From: Candidatus Pacearchaeota archaeon
GTDB taxonomy: Archaea > Nanobdellota > Nanobdellia > Pacearchaeales > GW2011-AR1
Length of the DNA stretch: 6,864 bases
Reading direction: 5' to 3'
Assembly (NCBI GenBank): GCA_002687255.1
Contig: NYZR01000006.1
Coordinates: 1 to 6,864 of the forward strand
Below are positions 1 to 5,860 of the stretch, in pieces; positions within the stretch are counted from its first letter, which is position 1, and each line of letters begins with the position of its first letter. Below the pieces are notes generated by a model, which worked only from the letters and a program-made list of their open reading frames with translations, ran no database searches and had not been told where the DNA came from. Made by a program: the position numbers and the translations under genes.

Positions 1-148
1 CTCGCAACACCTTCTCATCCTGTGGCCCATCAATAAAAGTGATGTTTGCATTAGAATCATTGCGAAACTGGCGTGAGCCAGGTTTCGCTCTTGCAAACTT
101 CGCCCCGAGAACTACGTTCTCGTTGGAAATCTTACCCACTGACACCAT
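1..148 (-). CDS. Unrecognised protein, N-terminal 49 residues (runs off window)
   Basis: An open frame starts with ATG at 148 and continues off the left edge; 49 codons are visible. I do not recognise the protein. The visible part (starts MVSVGKISNENVV) is hydrophilic, rich in Asn, Lys and Arg, with no signal peptide or membrane segment. Three points favour it over the competing + strand frame across the same bases: it lies in the direction of the two upstream signalling genes, about two thirds of its codons begin with a purine (33 of 49) against roughly half in the + frame, and a TTTTTAA box is centred about 23 bases before the ATG. A GGAG lies two bases before the ATG. The frame stays open upstream to a TAG near 184, and a GTG immediately precedes the ATG, so the start could shift by one codon. 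It begins 53 bases after the kinase stop and may belong to the same pathway. Confidence 0.5.
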   Translation of the reverse strand, partial: MVSVGKISNENVVLGAKFARAKPGSRQFRNDSNANITFIDGPQDEKVLR

Positions 149-167
149 CACTCCGGCCGATAAGCCA

Positions 168-174
168 TTAAAAA
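168..174 (-). promoter_or_regulatory. Possible TATA box for the gene starting at 148
   Basis: Read on the minus strand this is TTTTTAA, centred about 23 bases upstream of the ATG at 148, close to the spacing seen at the other gene starts here. It is weaker than the other boxes and may only supplement read-through from the kinase gene. Confidence 0.35.
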
Positions 175-201
175 TCTTTCCCTCTACTGGCTAAGGACAA
201 A

Positions 202-1554
202 TCACTCAACATCTCCGAGATCTTTGTCAGGGACTTTATACCCTTTTTCTCGCAGGGTAATGGGGCCGCCATCCAGTTTCTTTAAGCGCAAGTAAGGTTC
301 TTCAACAGGGTTTGGGCCTCTCTCCTCTCGAATAACCTTTCTCTTTTTAACGAGGAATCCAAGAGATCCAACAGCATCATTGAAAGTTTCAAGGTCAATT
401 TCCCTTTCGTTACCAAGAACTTCTGACCATTTTTCTTGTGGTGCTCCAGTTTCAGAAACTTGCGCAGTCAGATCACCAATCACACCAAGATAGGTGTGGA
501 CAGCTTCCCGTGTCATACTATATCCAACCCCTGGAGGATACAAATATAGATGAGTAAGATCTTTCCGAAGCTCAGAGGCGGTTTGATAACGGTCATTTCG
601 ACCAAAGGCGGTAGCCTTCCGAACAATGTCTGCCAGAGCAGAAGGAACACCTGCAGATCTTTCCTCAAGAAGAGGCATACCCTCTAGCTGATTATCTCTG
701 TAAATAGCAGCAGCAGTTTTTGGATCAACAGTGCTAGGAATGCTATCCCGAAGAGGATTGCTTCCCGTAATCATGGTATCCATAGTCATGCCAAGAGAGT
801 AAATGTCTGCCCTAGCATCAACAGAGACTCCATCTTCAAAGAGTTCTGGAGCAATCCAACCAACCTTTCCCCCTATGCCTCCTCCAACAATTAACCCATT
901 CTCATCTAATGGCAGCCCAATACCGAAGTCTGCAATAATTGGACTTCCTCCTGCTTCATGATAAAGTATATTTTTGGGGTTGATGTCTCTATGAATAACG
1001 CCTGGACGGACCAGATTACCATCCCGATAGAGAGGCTTATGGGCAACCTTAAGCCCCTCACAAGCAGCCCATGCAGTAAATGCCGGTATTTGCGGAGCAA
1101 CCTGAAGACCCAGATTATTATGGTCTGCCAACACCTTGGCAGCATCAGGGCCTTCTACGAAATCCATAACAATAAAGTCTCTATCTCTGCCGGTATGGTG
1201 ATCTTGAATACCGATTATGGTATGGTGCCTAAGATCTTTAGTTCTCCTAGCTTCATTAAGAAGCGCCACTCGAGATGCATCATCTGTTCGAGAAACTTTA
1301 ACGGCAACATCTGTGGGAAAACTAGAGATCTTCTCTGCTCTATAAACCGAAGCCTCCCCTCCCCTCCCAATTCTCTCCAAGAGTCTAATAGGAGGGTTGA
1401 GGCCTTGGATGATATTTCCATCAAGATAAATATCTTCATATATCGGAGTCTGTTGAGATGAAGGTTCTCTAGAAAGATCAACAGTCTCGTCACTAGTGCC
1501 TGAGACAGAGGCCTTAAATTCTTCAGCTTCTTTCCTATCTGACGCAGAACTCAT
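202..1554 (-). CDS. Hanks-type Ser/Thr protein kinase, soluble, with unusual active-site substitutions
   Basis: A eukaryotic-like protein kinase that should transfer phosphate from ATP to Ser/Thr in the cytoplasm; there is no signal peptide or membrane helix. Motifs in order: Gly-rich loop GRGGEASV (63-70), VAVK with ATP-anchoring K86, candidate C-helix E101, catalytic loop HRDINPKN with D190 and N195, DFG 209-211, APE 235-237, ADIYSLG with D250, and the late Arg at 322. Residues 1-50 are polar and probably disordered; residues 340-450 form a charged C-terminal extension I cannot assign. Oddities: the catalytic-loop Lys of HRDLKP is Asn192, the P+1 Thr before APE is Lys230, and no Ser, Thr or Tyr lies between DFG and APE, so classical activation-loop phosphorylation cannot occur. 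The ATG at 1554 is the first start after an in-frame stop; the next Met is residue 130. It lies 49 bases downstream of the cyclase gene on the same strand. The kinase call is firm; its substrate is unknown. Confidence 0.93.
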   Translation of the reverse strand: MSSASDRKEAEEFKASVSGTSDETVDLSREPSSQQTPIYEDIYLDGNIIQGLNPPIRLLERIGRGGEASVYRAEKISSFPTDVAVKVSRTDDASRVALLNEARRTKDLRHHTIIGIQDHHTGRDRDFIVMDFVEGPDAAKVLADHNNLGLQVAPQIPAFTAWAACEGLKVAHKPLYRDGNLVRPGVIHRDINPKNILYHEAGGSPIIADFGIGLPLDENGLIVGGGIGGKVGWIAPELFEDGVSVDARADIYSLGMTMDTMITGSNPLRDSIPSTVDPKTAAAIYRDNQLEGMPLLEERSAGVPSALADIVRKATAFGRNDRYQTASELRKDLTHLYLYPPGVGYSMTREAVHTYLGVIGDLTAQVSETGAPQEKWSEVLGNEREIDLETFNDAVGSLGFLVKKRKVIREERGPNPVEEPYLRLKKLDGGPITLREKGYKVPDKDLGDVE

Positions 1555-1556
1555 AT

Positions 1557-1562
1557 CCTCCC
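1557..1562 (-). promoter_or_regulatory. Shine-Dalgarno-like GGGAGG very close to the kinase start
   Basis: GGGAGG ends only two bases before the ATG at 1554, tighter than usual for ribosome binding. It could serve translation of a cyclase-kinase read-through transcript. A transcript started from the nearby TATA box would be leaderless and would not contain it. Confidence 0.35.
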
Positions 1563-1575
1563 AACCAAAACATCC

Positions 1576-1583
1576 AATTTAAA
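1576..1583 (-). promoter_or_regulatory. TATA box for an internal kinase promoter
   Basis: Read on the minus strand this is TTTAAATT, centred 25.5 bases upstream of the kinase ATG, inside the 49-base gap after the cyclase stop. This suggests the kinase can be transcribed on its own as a leaderless mRNA as well as by read-through from the cyclase gene. Confidence 0.5.
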
Positions 1584-1603
1584 GATTATGACACTCAAGA
1601 ACC

Positions 1604-3745
1604 CTATTTCTTATGAGCATGACTATGCCCAGAATCCCCATGACTCGAACTTCGATCAAGCACCTTCATACCCTTCACATCATACACACCCACAGGCTTG
1701 TGAATATTCTTCAACTCCATCTCCCCAACTTTCACAGCTTCAACACTATCTTTCACTTCATGATACACCCTCTCACTAATCAATAACTGCCCCTCACTCT
1801 TTCCCTGCAATCTAAATGAAACATTCACAGGAACTCCAATAGCAGTATACTCTGCCTTCTCCTTTCCTCCTAACACACCAACAGCAGCCAACCCCGTATC
1901 AACCCCAATTCCGACTCCAATCTCACCCTTGCCTTGCTTCTTCAACCGTTCATTCAATACTTTCATTTCCTGCATAATCTCAATCCCTGCCTTCACCGTC
2001 CGCTTCACATGATCTTCATGCCTTCTCGGAGCATTAAACACAGCCATCACAGAATCTCCAATAAACTTGTTAATGAAGCCTCCGTGCTTATGAATAATCT
2101 CATTGACCCTTCGGAAATACATGTCCAACAACTTAGTCACTTCTAACTCATCTTGCGTATCAAAGAATGCAGAAAACCCTCTCAAATCAGTAAACAACGC
2201 TGTGACCTGTTGCTTCTCCATACTAACATGGCCCTTCGCCGCATGCTTCAATACATCCTTGTCCACATACTTCCCAAACAAGGCCTGCAATTTACTCGAT
2301 TTCTTCTTCTCCTCTTCAAGAGAGCCCTGCAAGTTACCAATATGTTTCCCTTGTTTATCAACAATTCCTTCAATCTTTCCCATCACCGCAGTCTTCAATC
2401 TACTATGGGAGAACAAGAAGAACCCTCCAGCAATAAACAACGCCAGGAACAAAAGACCAAAAATATTCCGATCACTCTGGGTATTAATAATAGACCTCCC
2501 AGTAACCTTGCTAAATCCTTGAGACAACTTCTTCCCCGTAGATCGATAGTCAGAAACAATAACACTTTCAAAGACCTCCGTAGCATTATCTGTAGGCAGC
2601 GTAATAACATACTCTCCTTCCGGCAGTTCATTATTCAGATCTAACTCTCTCCGCTCGTTAGGCTGCAGGTTCAAGAACAATGGCGTCTGATAGGTCACCC
2701 TCCCTTCAGTCTTGGCCTGCACAATCGTCTCCTCAACATACGGCACATTCCCTATATTAGAAATAACCATCCTCCCTTCAACAAACTCAACCAGAAGATC
2801 CTTAACAGTGGCAAGTTCAAAGGAACTAGTAGCAGTTAATCCTGCGCCAGAGAGCTCAACAGTATAAGTTCCAGGAACGGCAGTCTCTTCCAAGGAGATC
2901 TGAACCCTTCCTCCCGAAGAAACTGTTTCAGTCTTAACAAGATTATTCCCTAAATCCAACACACGAACATCCACTTGCTCAATCATCAGAGAACCCTCCT
3001 GATCATACACAGAGGCTTGCACGCTCACCTCTTCCCCAGGAAGAATATGTGTCGGAAGAAGAGCAACCTCCAAAGTAGTCGGCTCCCCAAGAACATCAAC
3101 AGTTAGGGTCTTCTTATTTCCGTTCCCATACTCATCAAGCAACACAAGTTTCAAAACGCCTTGCCCCTTAGCCAAATCCTCTGCCAACGACAAAGAAAGA
3201 GAGAAACTGCCTCCAGAAATATCCTTTTCAAGCTCTTCCTTCACAGAACCTCTACTAAAAACCAAGCTAACATTCACACTAACATTTCCAAGTTCCTCAT
3301 ACTCTCCGGTAACAGTCAAGGTATCTCCTGGAGAATAAAGTTCCTTATTTGTTTCCACATCCCACTCAATCGTATCAGTAACCAAAAACTCTAAGCTTTC
3401 TGCTTCATCCAAAAGAACATCTTCTAAGTCTCTCAGTTCAAACCGAAACTTACAATCTCCAACCATCTTTGAGGTAGTAGGCAATGCAGGTAAGGCAACA
3501 CTTTCACTGCTTCCAGAGGCAAGGGAAAAAATACCTGCATAGAAATCAAGAGTTAGGCCCTCACATTCTAGAGAAGCACTCAGCACAGCCGTTCCTTCCT
3601 CGTCACCTTCAACCTCAACAGTAGCCTGTAGAGTAGATCCCAGCCGGTATTCATCATTCGGCTTTTCAAGAAGATCAATCTCAGCGGCAGCAACCAACGG
3701 CAACACCAAAACCAACAAAAACAAAACCCAACCTCTCTTCAACAT
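1604..3745 (-). CDS. Transmembrane receptor with class III adenylate/guanylate cyclase domain
   Basis: A one-pass receptor that should make a cyclic nucleotide, probably cAMP, in response to an outside signal. Layout: signal peptide 1-21; extracellular beta-rich region about 22-400 that reads as several Ig-like domains, with Cys61 and Cys98 as a possible disulfide and sequons at Asn154, Asn158 and Asn387; transmembrane helix about 428-446; coiled coil about 457-486; the typical pre-cyclase segment LFGKYVDKDVL (489-499); cyclase domain about 510-690; and a His-rich tail (His702, 707, 709, 711). The catalytic set appears complete: metal ligands D520 (FTDLRGFS) and D564 (FIGDSVMAVF), purine-binding K560 and T634, transition-state N641 and R645. 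The Lys/Thr pair is typical of class IIIb adenylate cyclases. The usual IGD Asp is Val638, which is not a catalytic position. It probably works as a homodimer. The ATG at 3745 is supported by the signal peptide and a TATA box 26 bases upstream. It is the first gene of the minus-strand cluster. Confidence 0.93.
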   Translation of the reverse strand: MLKRGWVLFLLVLVLPLVAAAEIDLLEKPNDEYRLGSTLQATVEVEGDEEGTAVLSASLECEGLTLDFYAGIFSLASGSSESVALPALPTTSKMVGDCKFRFELRDLEDVLLDEAESLEFLVTDTIEWDVETNKELYSPGDTLTVTGEYEELGNVSVNVSLVFSRGSVKEELEKDISGGSFSLSLSLAEDLAKGQGVLKLVLLDEYGNGNKKTLTVDVLGEPTTLEVALLPTHILPGEEVSVQASVYDQEGSLMIEQVDVRVLDLGNNLVKTETVSSGGRVQISLEETAVPGTYTVELSGAGLTATSSFELATVKDLLVEFVEGRMVISNIGNVPYVEETIVQAKTEGRVTYQTPLFLNLQPNERRELDLNNELPEGEYVITLPTDNATEVFESVIVSDYRSTGKKLSQGFSKVTGRSIINTQSDRNIFGLLFLALFIAGGFFLFSHSRLKTAVMGKIEGIVDKQGKHIGNLQGSLEEEKKKSSKLQALFGKYVDKDVLKHAAKGHVSMEKQQVTALFTDLRGFSAFFDTQDELEVTKLLDMYFRRVNEIIHKHGGFINKFIGDSVMAVFNAPRRHEDHVKRTVKAGIEIMQEMKVLNERLKKQGKGEIGVGIGVDTGLAAVGVLGGKEKAEYTAIGVPVNVSFRLQGKSEGQLLISERVYHEVKDSVEAVKVGEMELKNIHKPVGVYDVKGMKVLDRSSSHGDSGHSHAHKK

Positions 3746-3767
3746 GAACCCACGATGGTTCGTTTCC

Positions 3768-3774
3768 TTTTATA
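3768..3774 (-). promoter_or_regulatory. TATA box of the cyclase gene
   Basis: TATAAAA on the minus strand, centred 26 bases upstream of the ATG at 3745. There is no Shine-Dalgarno motif in between, so the transcript is probably leaderless. It is the strongest TATA match in the left half and likely drives the whole cyclase-kinase cluster. Confidence 0.65.
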
Positions 3775-3814
3775 CTTTATCCTCAATGAGTTCATACATG
3801 GTGAGACCAGTTGA

Positions 3815-3840
3815 GGGTCAGAGATTTCTGAGAAATCCCC
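3815..3840. repeat. Copy 1 of the GGGTCAGAGAT-N7-AAATCCCC element
   Basis: This element lies between the divergent cyclase and winged-helix genes. Inside it is a perfect dyad, GATTTCT-G-AGAAATC (3823-3837), flanked by GGG on the left and CCC on the right, so it could be an operator or fold as a bulged hairpin. A second copy with the same outer blocks lies at 6265-6289. Copy 1 ends 56 bases before the ATG at 3896, upstream of its TATA box, and is 41 bases from the cyclase TATA box on the other side. It may regulate either gene. Confidence 0.5.
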
Positions 3841-3865
3841 TTATCATCTTCTACGAATACAAGCA

Positions 3866-3873
3866 TAATTAAA
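3866..3873 (+). promoter_or_regulatory. TATA box of the winged-helix gene
   Basis: TAATTAAA centred 26.5 bases upstream of the ATG at 3896. No Shine-Dalgarno motif precedes the ATG, which fits a leaderless mRNA. Confidence 0.5.
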
Positions 3874-3895
3874 CTTAGATCCCCACAAAACAAAC

Positions 3896-4168
3896 ATGCC
3901 CCAAATCTCCCAGGCCAAAAAAGACAAAATAGCTGAACATATCCTTCACCACCTCTACTCCATAGCGCCCCAAGCCTCGTTCACCAGCCACATCGCCAAT
4001 GAAATTGCTCGTGATGAGGAGTTCACCAAGAAAATTCTACAAGGACTGGAAAAGAAATCCTTAGTCATCTGTATCAAGAAAAACCCTTCAGGCCTACTTC
4101 TTAAAAAGCGTCAAAGATGGCGGCTTTCAGACAAAGCTTACAAAGCCTACTCCAAACATCAGGCCTAA
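3896..4168 (+). CDS. Small winged-helix DNA-binding protein (90 residues)
   Basis: A compact basic protein that most likely binds DNA as a transcription regulator. Residues 8-25 (KKDKIAEHILHHLYSIAP) look like a first helix, 28-55 a helix-turn-helix (SHIANEIARDEEFTKKILQGLEKKSLV), and 56-80 a two-stranded wing ending in the basic run KKRQRWRLSDKAY. It has no membrane segment or Cys cluster. From memory it resembles a short family common in DPANN archaea that begins MPQISQAKKDKI; no gene name is known to me. It has its own TATA box, is divergent from the cyclase cluster across a 150-base gap, and is followed after 39 bases by a separately promoted gene. The repeat element in the gap could be its own operator, but nothing in the sequence proves this. 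The ATG is supported by the TATA spacing. Confidence 0.82.
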   Translation: MPQISQAKKDKIAEHILHHLYSIAPQASFTSHIANEIARDEEFTKKILQGLEKKSLVICIKKNPSGLLLKKRQRWRLSDKAYKAYSKHQA

Positions 4169-4180
4169 CCACACAAATCA

Positions 4181-4188
4181 ATATATAC
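4181..4188 (+). promoter_or_regulatory. TATA box of the GACA-repeat HTH gene
   Basis: ATATATAC lies in the 39-base gap after the stop at 4168, centred about 24 bases upstream of the ATG at 4208. There is no ribosome binding site between them, which suggests a leaderless transcript independent of the upstream gene. Confidence 0.6.
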
Positions 4189-4207
4189 TTCTCAACTATC
4201 AAACACC

Positions 4208-4945
4208 ATGGATCCAGTAAAAGAGGCTTTCACCAAAGTCAAGCAAGATATCAAATTCCTCCAAGAACAAATTACTCAAATACATGAAGAATTGCAAGAG
4301 ATTAACCGAACTATCCCTAGACAGACAGACAGACACATAAACCAGACAGATCTCGACACTTCGACAGACATCTCGACACATAATATGCCTTTAGAACCTG
4401 TTTCAGAGCAATTTCCTGTTAGTTCCATAGGAAATGAGGGGGTTTCGACAGACAGACAGACAATCAGACAGACAGACAATAGCCTTAATCAAGCAGAAAA
4501 TTCACAACAGAACACAACGGAAACACACTTAAACCAACAAGAAAACGCACAAAAGTTCGCACAATCCTCTGGAAATGAGCCCCAAAACCAATTCAATGAG
4601 GCAACAGAAGCAATAGCCGCTCTAGAGGCCATACAAGGCAATATCAAGACCCAGATCAGTAGTCTAACACCACAGGAATTTGCCGTGTTCACACATATCT
4701 ATCAACATAATCTCCAAGAAACAACACCTAGTTACCAACAGTTAGCCCAGGAATTTGGGCTCTCCGAAAGCTCAATCAGAGATCATGTCAAAGGCCTCAT
4801 AGTCAAGGGAATTCCTATCGAAAAAACCAAGCATAACAATAAGAAAATCACTCTCAAACTAGCTGAAAACCTTCAGAAAATAGCGTCGCTCGATGCACTC
4901 CTTCTATTAAGAGAGCAGAACAACAATATTCGGCAAACCGAATAA
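4208..4945 (+). CDS. Coiled-coil / Gln-Thr-rich linker / C-terminal HTH protein
   Basis: A probable DNA-binding regulator. Residues 1-35 form a charged amphipathic helix (MDPVKEAFTKVKQDIKFLQ onward), likely a coiled coil for oligomerisation. Residues 36-130 are a low-complexity linker rich in Gln, Thr, Asn and Asp with RQTD repeats (38-43, 80-90), probably disordered. Residues about 153-220 form a winged HTH: LTPQEFAVF, then SYQQLAQEFGLSESSIRDHVKGLI as helix-turn-helix, then IEKTKHNNKKITL as the wing. The SESSIRDHV segment recalls LuxR/sigma-70 region 4-type recognition helices. From memory, proteins starting MDPIKEAF with RQTD repeats are widespread in Woesearchaeota-type genomes; function unknown. 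It is convergent with the similarly built gene at 5181-5831. The linker DNA is a GACA tetranucleotide array, so strand slippage would shift the frame before the HTH. Confidence 0.85.
   Translation: MDPVKEAFTKVKQDIKFLQEQITQIHEELQEINRTIPRQTDRHINQTDLDTSTDISTHNMPLEPVSEQFPVSSIGNEGVSTDRQTIRQTDNSLNQAENSQQNTTETHLNQQENAQKFAQSSGNEPQNQFNEATEAIAALEAIQGNIKTQISSLTPQEFAVFTHIYQHNLQETTPSYQQLAQEFGLSESSIRDHVKGLIVKGIPIEKTKHNNKKITLKLAENLQKIASLDALLLLREQNNNIRQTE
4319..4334 (+). repeat. AGAC tetranucleotide array 1, in-gene
   Basis: Four perfect tandem copies of AGAC, with further isolated GACA/CAGA units up to about 4370. It encodes the first RQTD stretch of the linker. Three units make one 12-base RQTD cycle, so gaining or losing one unit changes the downstream reading frame. 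Confidence 0.9.
4350..4379 (+). repeat. Direct repeat ATCTCGACAC, 20-base period
   Basis: The 10-base word ATCTCGACAC occurs at 4350-4359 and again at 4370-4379. Because 20 is not a multiple of three, the two copies are read in different frames (D-L-D-T and D-I-S-T-H), so the similarity is at DNA level rather than protein level. Confidence 0.75.
4447..4478 (+). repeat. GACA tetranucleotide array 2, interrupted
   Basis: Four perfect GACA units (4447-4462), a four-base interruption (4463-4466), then three more GACA units (4467-4478). It encodes STDRQTIRQTD; the Ile marks the interruption. It looks like one longer array broken by substitutions, which would slow slippage. Confidence 0.9.
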
Positions 4946-4966
4946 CTATTCATTAAAGTCCCGACT

Positions 4967-4980
4967 AGGCTTGAAAGCCT
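4967..4980. other. Short inverted repeat AGGCTT-GA-AAGCCT
   Basis: Six-base perfect arms just past the stop of the upstream gene (4945). As RNA it would be a five-pair stem with a four-base loop. No T-run follows, so it is a weak terminator candidate, perhaps an mRNA 3' end stabiliser. Confidence 0.3.
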
Positions 4981-5015
4981 CGTAAAAAGCCCTTTCCAGA
5001 CCCTCACAAGCCTTC

Positions 5016-5041
5016 AAAACAGTAACATTTCACTGTTTTTT
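5016..5041 (+). terminator. Hairpin plus T-run between convergent genes
   Basis: Perfect eight-base arms AAAACAGT (5016-5023) and ACTGTTTT (5032-5039) with an eight-base loop, running into six consecutive T (5036-5041). It sits in the 235-base gap between the convergent genes ending at 4945 and 5181. It fits a terminator for the + strand gene; archaeal termination relies mainly on the T-run. On the minus strand only four T follow the stem. The remainder of the gap is pyrimidine- and A-rich and shows no gene. Confidence 0.5.
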
Positions 5042-5180
5042 ACACCTCTCCAACATCAGAACGGTATCTTCAAAATGTAACCACTACCATCCCTCATTTG
5101 TCACACAAAATCACAAAAGTGTAGTGCCTAAATATGCACCCACTTTCTGACTTTTCTGCACAACTCTAACAAAACACTCA

Positions 5181-5831
5181 CTATTCTCCATCATTTTCTC
5201 CAAACTTGGGCAATTTCTGCGGTTTATCTCTTCCCTTAACTCTCACTTTAGCGTATTTTGCCAGTTTTTGCTTCATCTGGTCAGGAATAAACACTCTCTT
5301 TTTCCCATTCTTCTCCACAAGCTCCTCAATAAGCCCCTCACTTTTCTGTTTTATAGCATTTATCTGCCCCCTCACGGTAGATCTCTCTTTGCCCAAAAGC
5401 AGTGCTAAATCTTCATAACTCAACTTCATTTCACTGTTCATCATGGTAAAGACTAGGAGTCTCTCATTCGCACTCAACTGTCTAAAAATATCATAAAAAC
5501 TATCTGTTTGAACACCCGTTTGAACACTATTTACAACAACAGAATCAGCTGTTTGTCCAGAGCCAACACCCGATTTCTTGGACGCCTGTTTGTGAACGAG
5601 CGCAAAATCCATCATTCCAACAGCTTCTTTCAATCCACCAATCTCATCCTGTATCGACGATAGATCCTGTTTTACCGTGCTTAAAACATCAAACAGCTGT
5701 TTGTCTTGCGCATCAAGGTGTTTAATCCACTGGCTCATGCTCTCGATATCTTTCTTAACAGCACCAAAGCTCTTCTTAGTTTCATCCTCTAGTTTTGAAA
5801 CCTTACCCTCTCCAAATAACCAACCAAACAT
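5181..5831 (-). CDS. Coiled-coil / linker / winged-HTH protein (216 residues)
   Basis: A likely DNA-binding regulator. Residues 1-72 form a long charged helix region (KVSKLEDETKKSFGAVKKDI and following), probably a coiled coil. Residues 80-110 are a Ser/Val/Gln-rich linker holding VQTGVQTD. Residues 115-182 form a winged HTH: LSANERLLVFTMM, then SYEDLALLLGKERSTVRGQI as helix-turn-helix, then KNGKKRVFIP as the wing. A basic tail rich in Lys and Arg follows (184-210). From memory the MFG..., KLEDETKKSF and QTD-FY-IF signatures mark a family repeatedly seen in Woesearchaeota-type genomes; function unknown. I place the start at the ATG of MFGWLF (5831), because a TATA box is centred 25.5 bases upstream. 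A longer frame from 5909 would add a hydrophobic, out-of-character 26 residues and would put that promoter inside the gene. It is built like its convergent neighbour at 4208-4945. Confidence 0.87.
   Translation of the reverse strand: MFGWLFGEGKVSKLEDETKKSFGAVKKDIESMSQWIKHLDAQDKQLFDVLSTVKQDLSSIQDEIGGLKEAVGMMDFALVHKQASKKSGVGSGQTADSVVVNSVQTGVQTDSFYDIFRQLSANERLLVFTMMNSEMKLSYEDLALLLGKERSTVRGQINAIKQKSEGLIEELVEKNGKKRVFIPDQMKQKLAKYAKVRVKGRDKPQKLPKFGENDGE
5506..5527 (-). repeat. In-frame 12-base repeat encoding VQTGVQTD
   Basis: GTTTGAACAC occurs twice on the + strand (5506-5515, 5518-5527), 12 bases apart, encoding the tandem VQTG/VQTD in the linker of the minus-strand gene. The period keeps the frame. 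Confidence 0.7.
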
Positions 5832-5852
5832 AGCTCTCTTACACACGTCTAC

Positions 5853-5860
5853 TATATAAA
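5853..5860 (-). promoter_or_regulatory. TATA box of the gene starting at 5831
   Basis: TTTATATA on the minus strand, centred 25.5 bases upstream of the ATG at 5831. It decides the start of this gene. The box is nearly symmetric (TATATAAA on the + strand), so it could also fire rightwards, starting an RNA near 5882. Confidence 0.65.

Noticed and set aside
3..193. Open + strand frame ending at the TAA at 191-193
   Set aside because: It overlaps the minus-strand frame from 148. Only about half its codons start with a purine, it runs against the direction of the neighbouring cluster, and its beginning is outside the window. It cannot be fully excluded.
202..1554. The kinase as a pseudokinase
   Set aside because: The Gly loop, Lys86, Asp190, Asn195 and Asp209 are all present, so ATP binding and catalysis remain plausible despite Asn192 and Lys230.
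4319..4478. GACA repeats as a CRISPR array
   Set aside because: The repeats are four-base tandem units inside an intact gene, with no spacer-repeat pattern and no cas genes.
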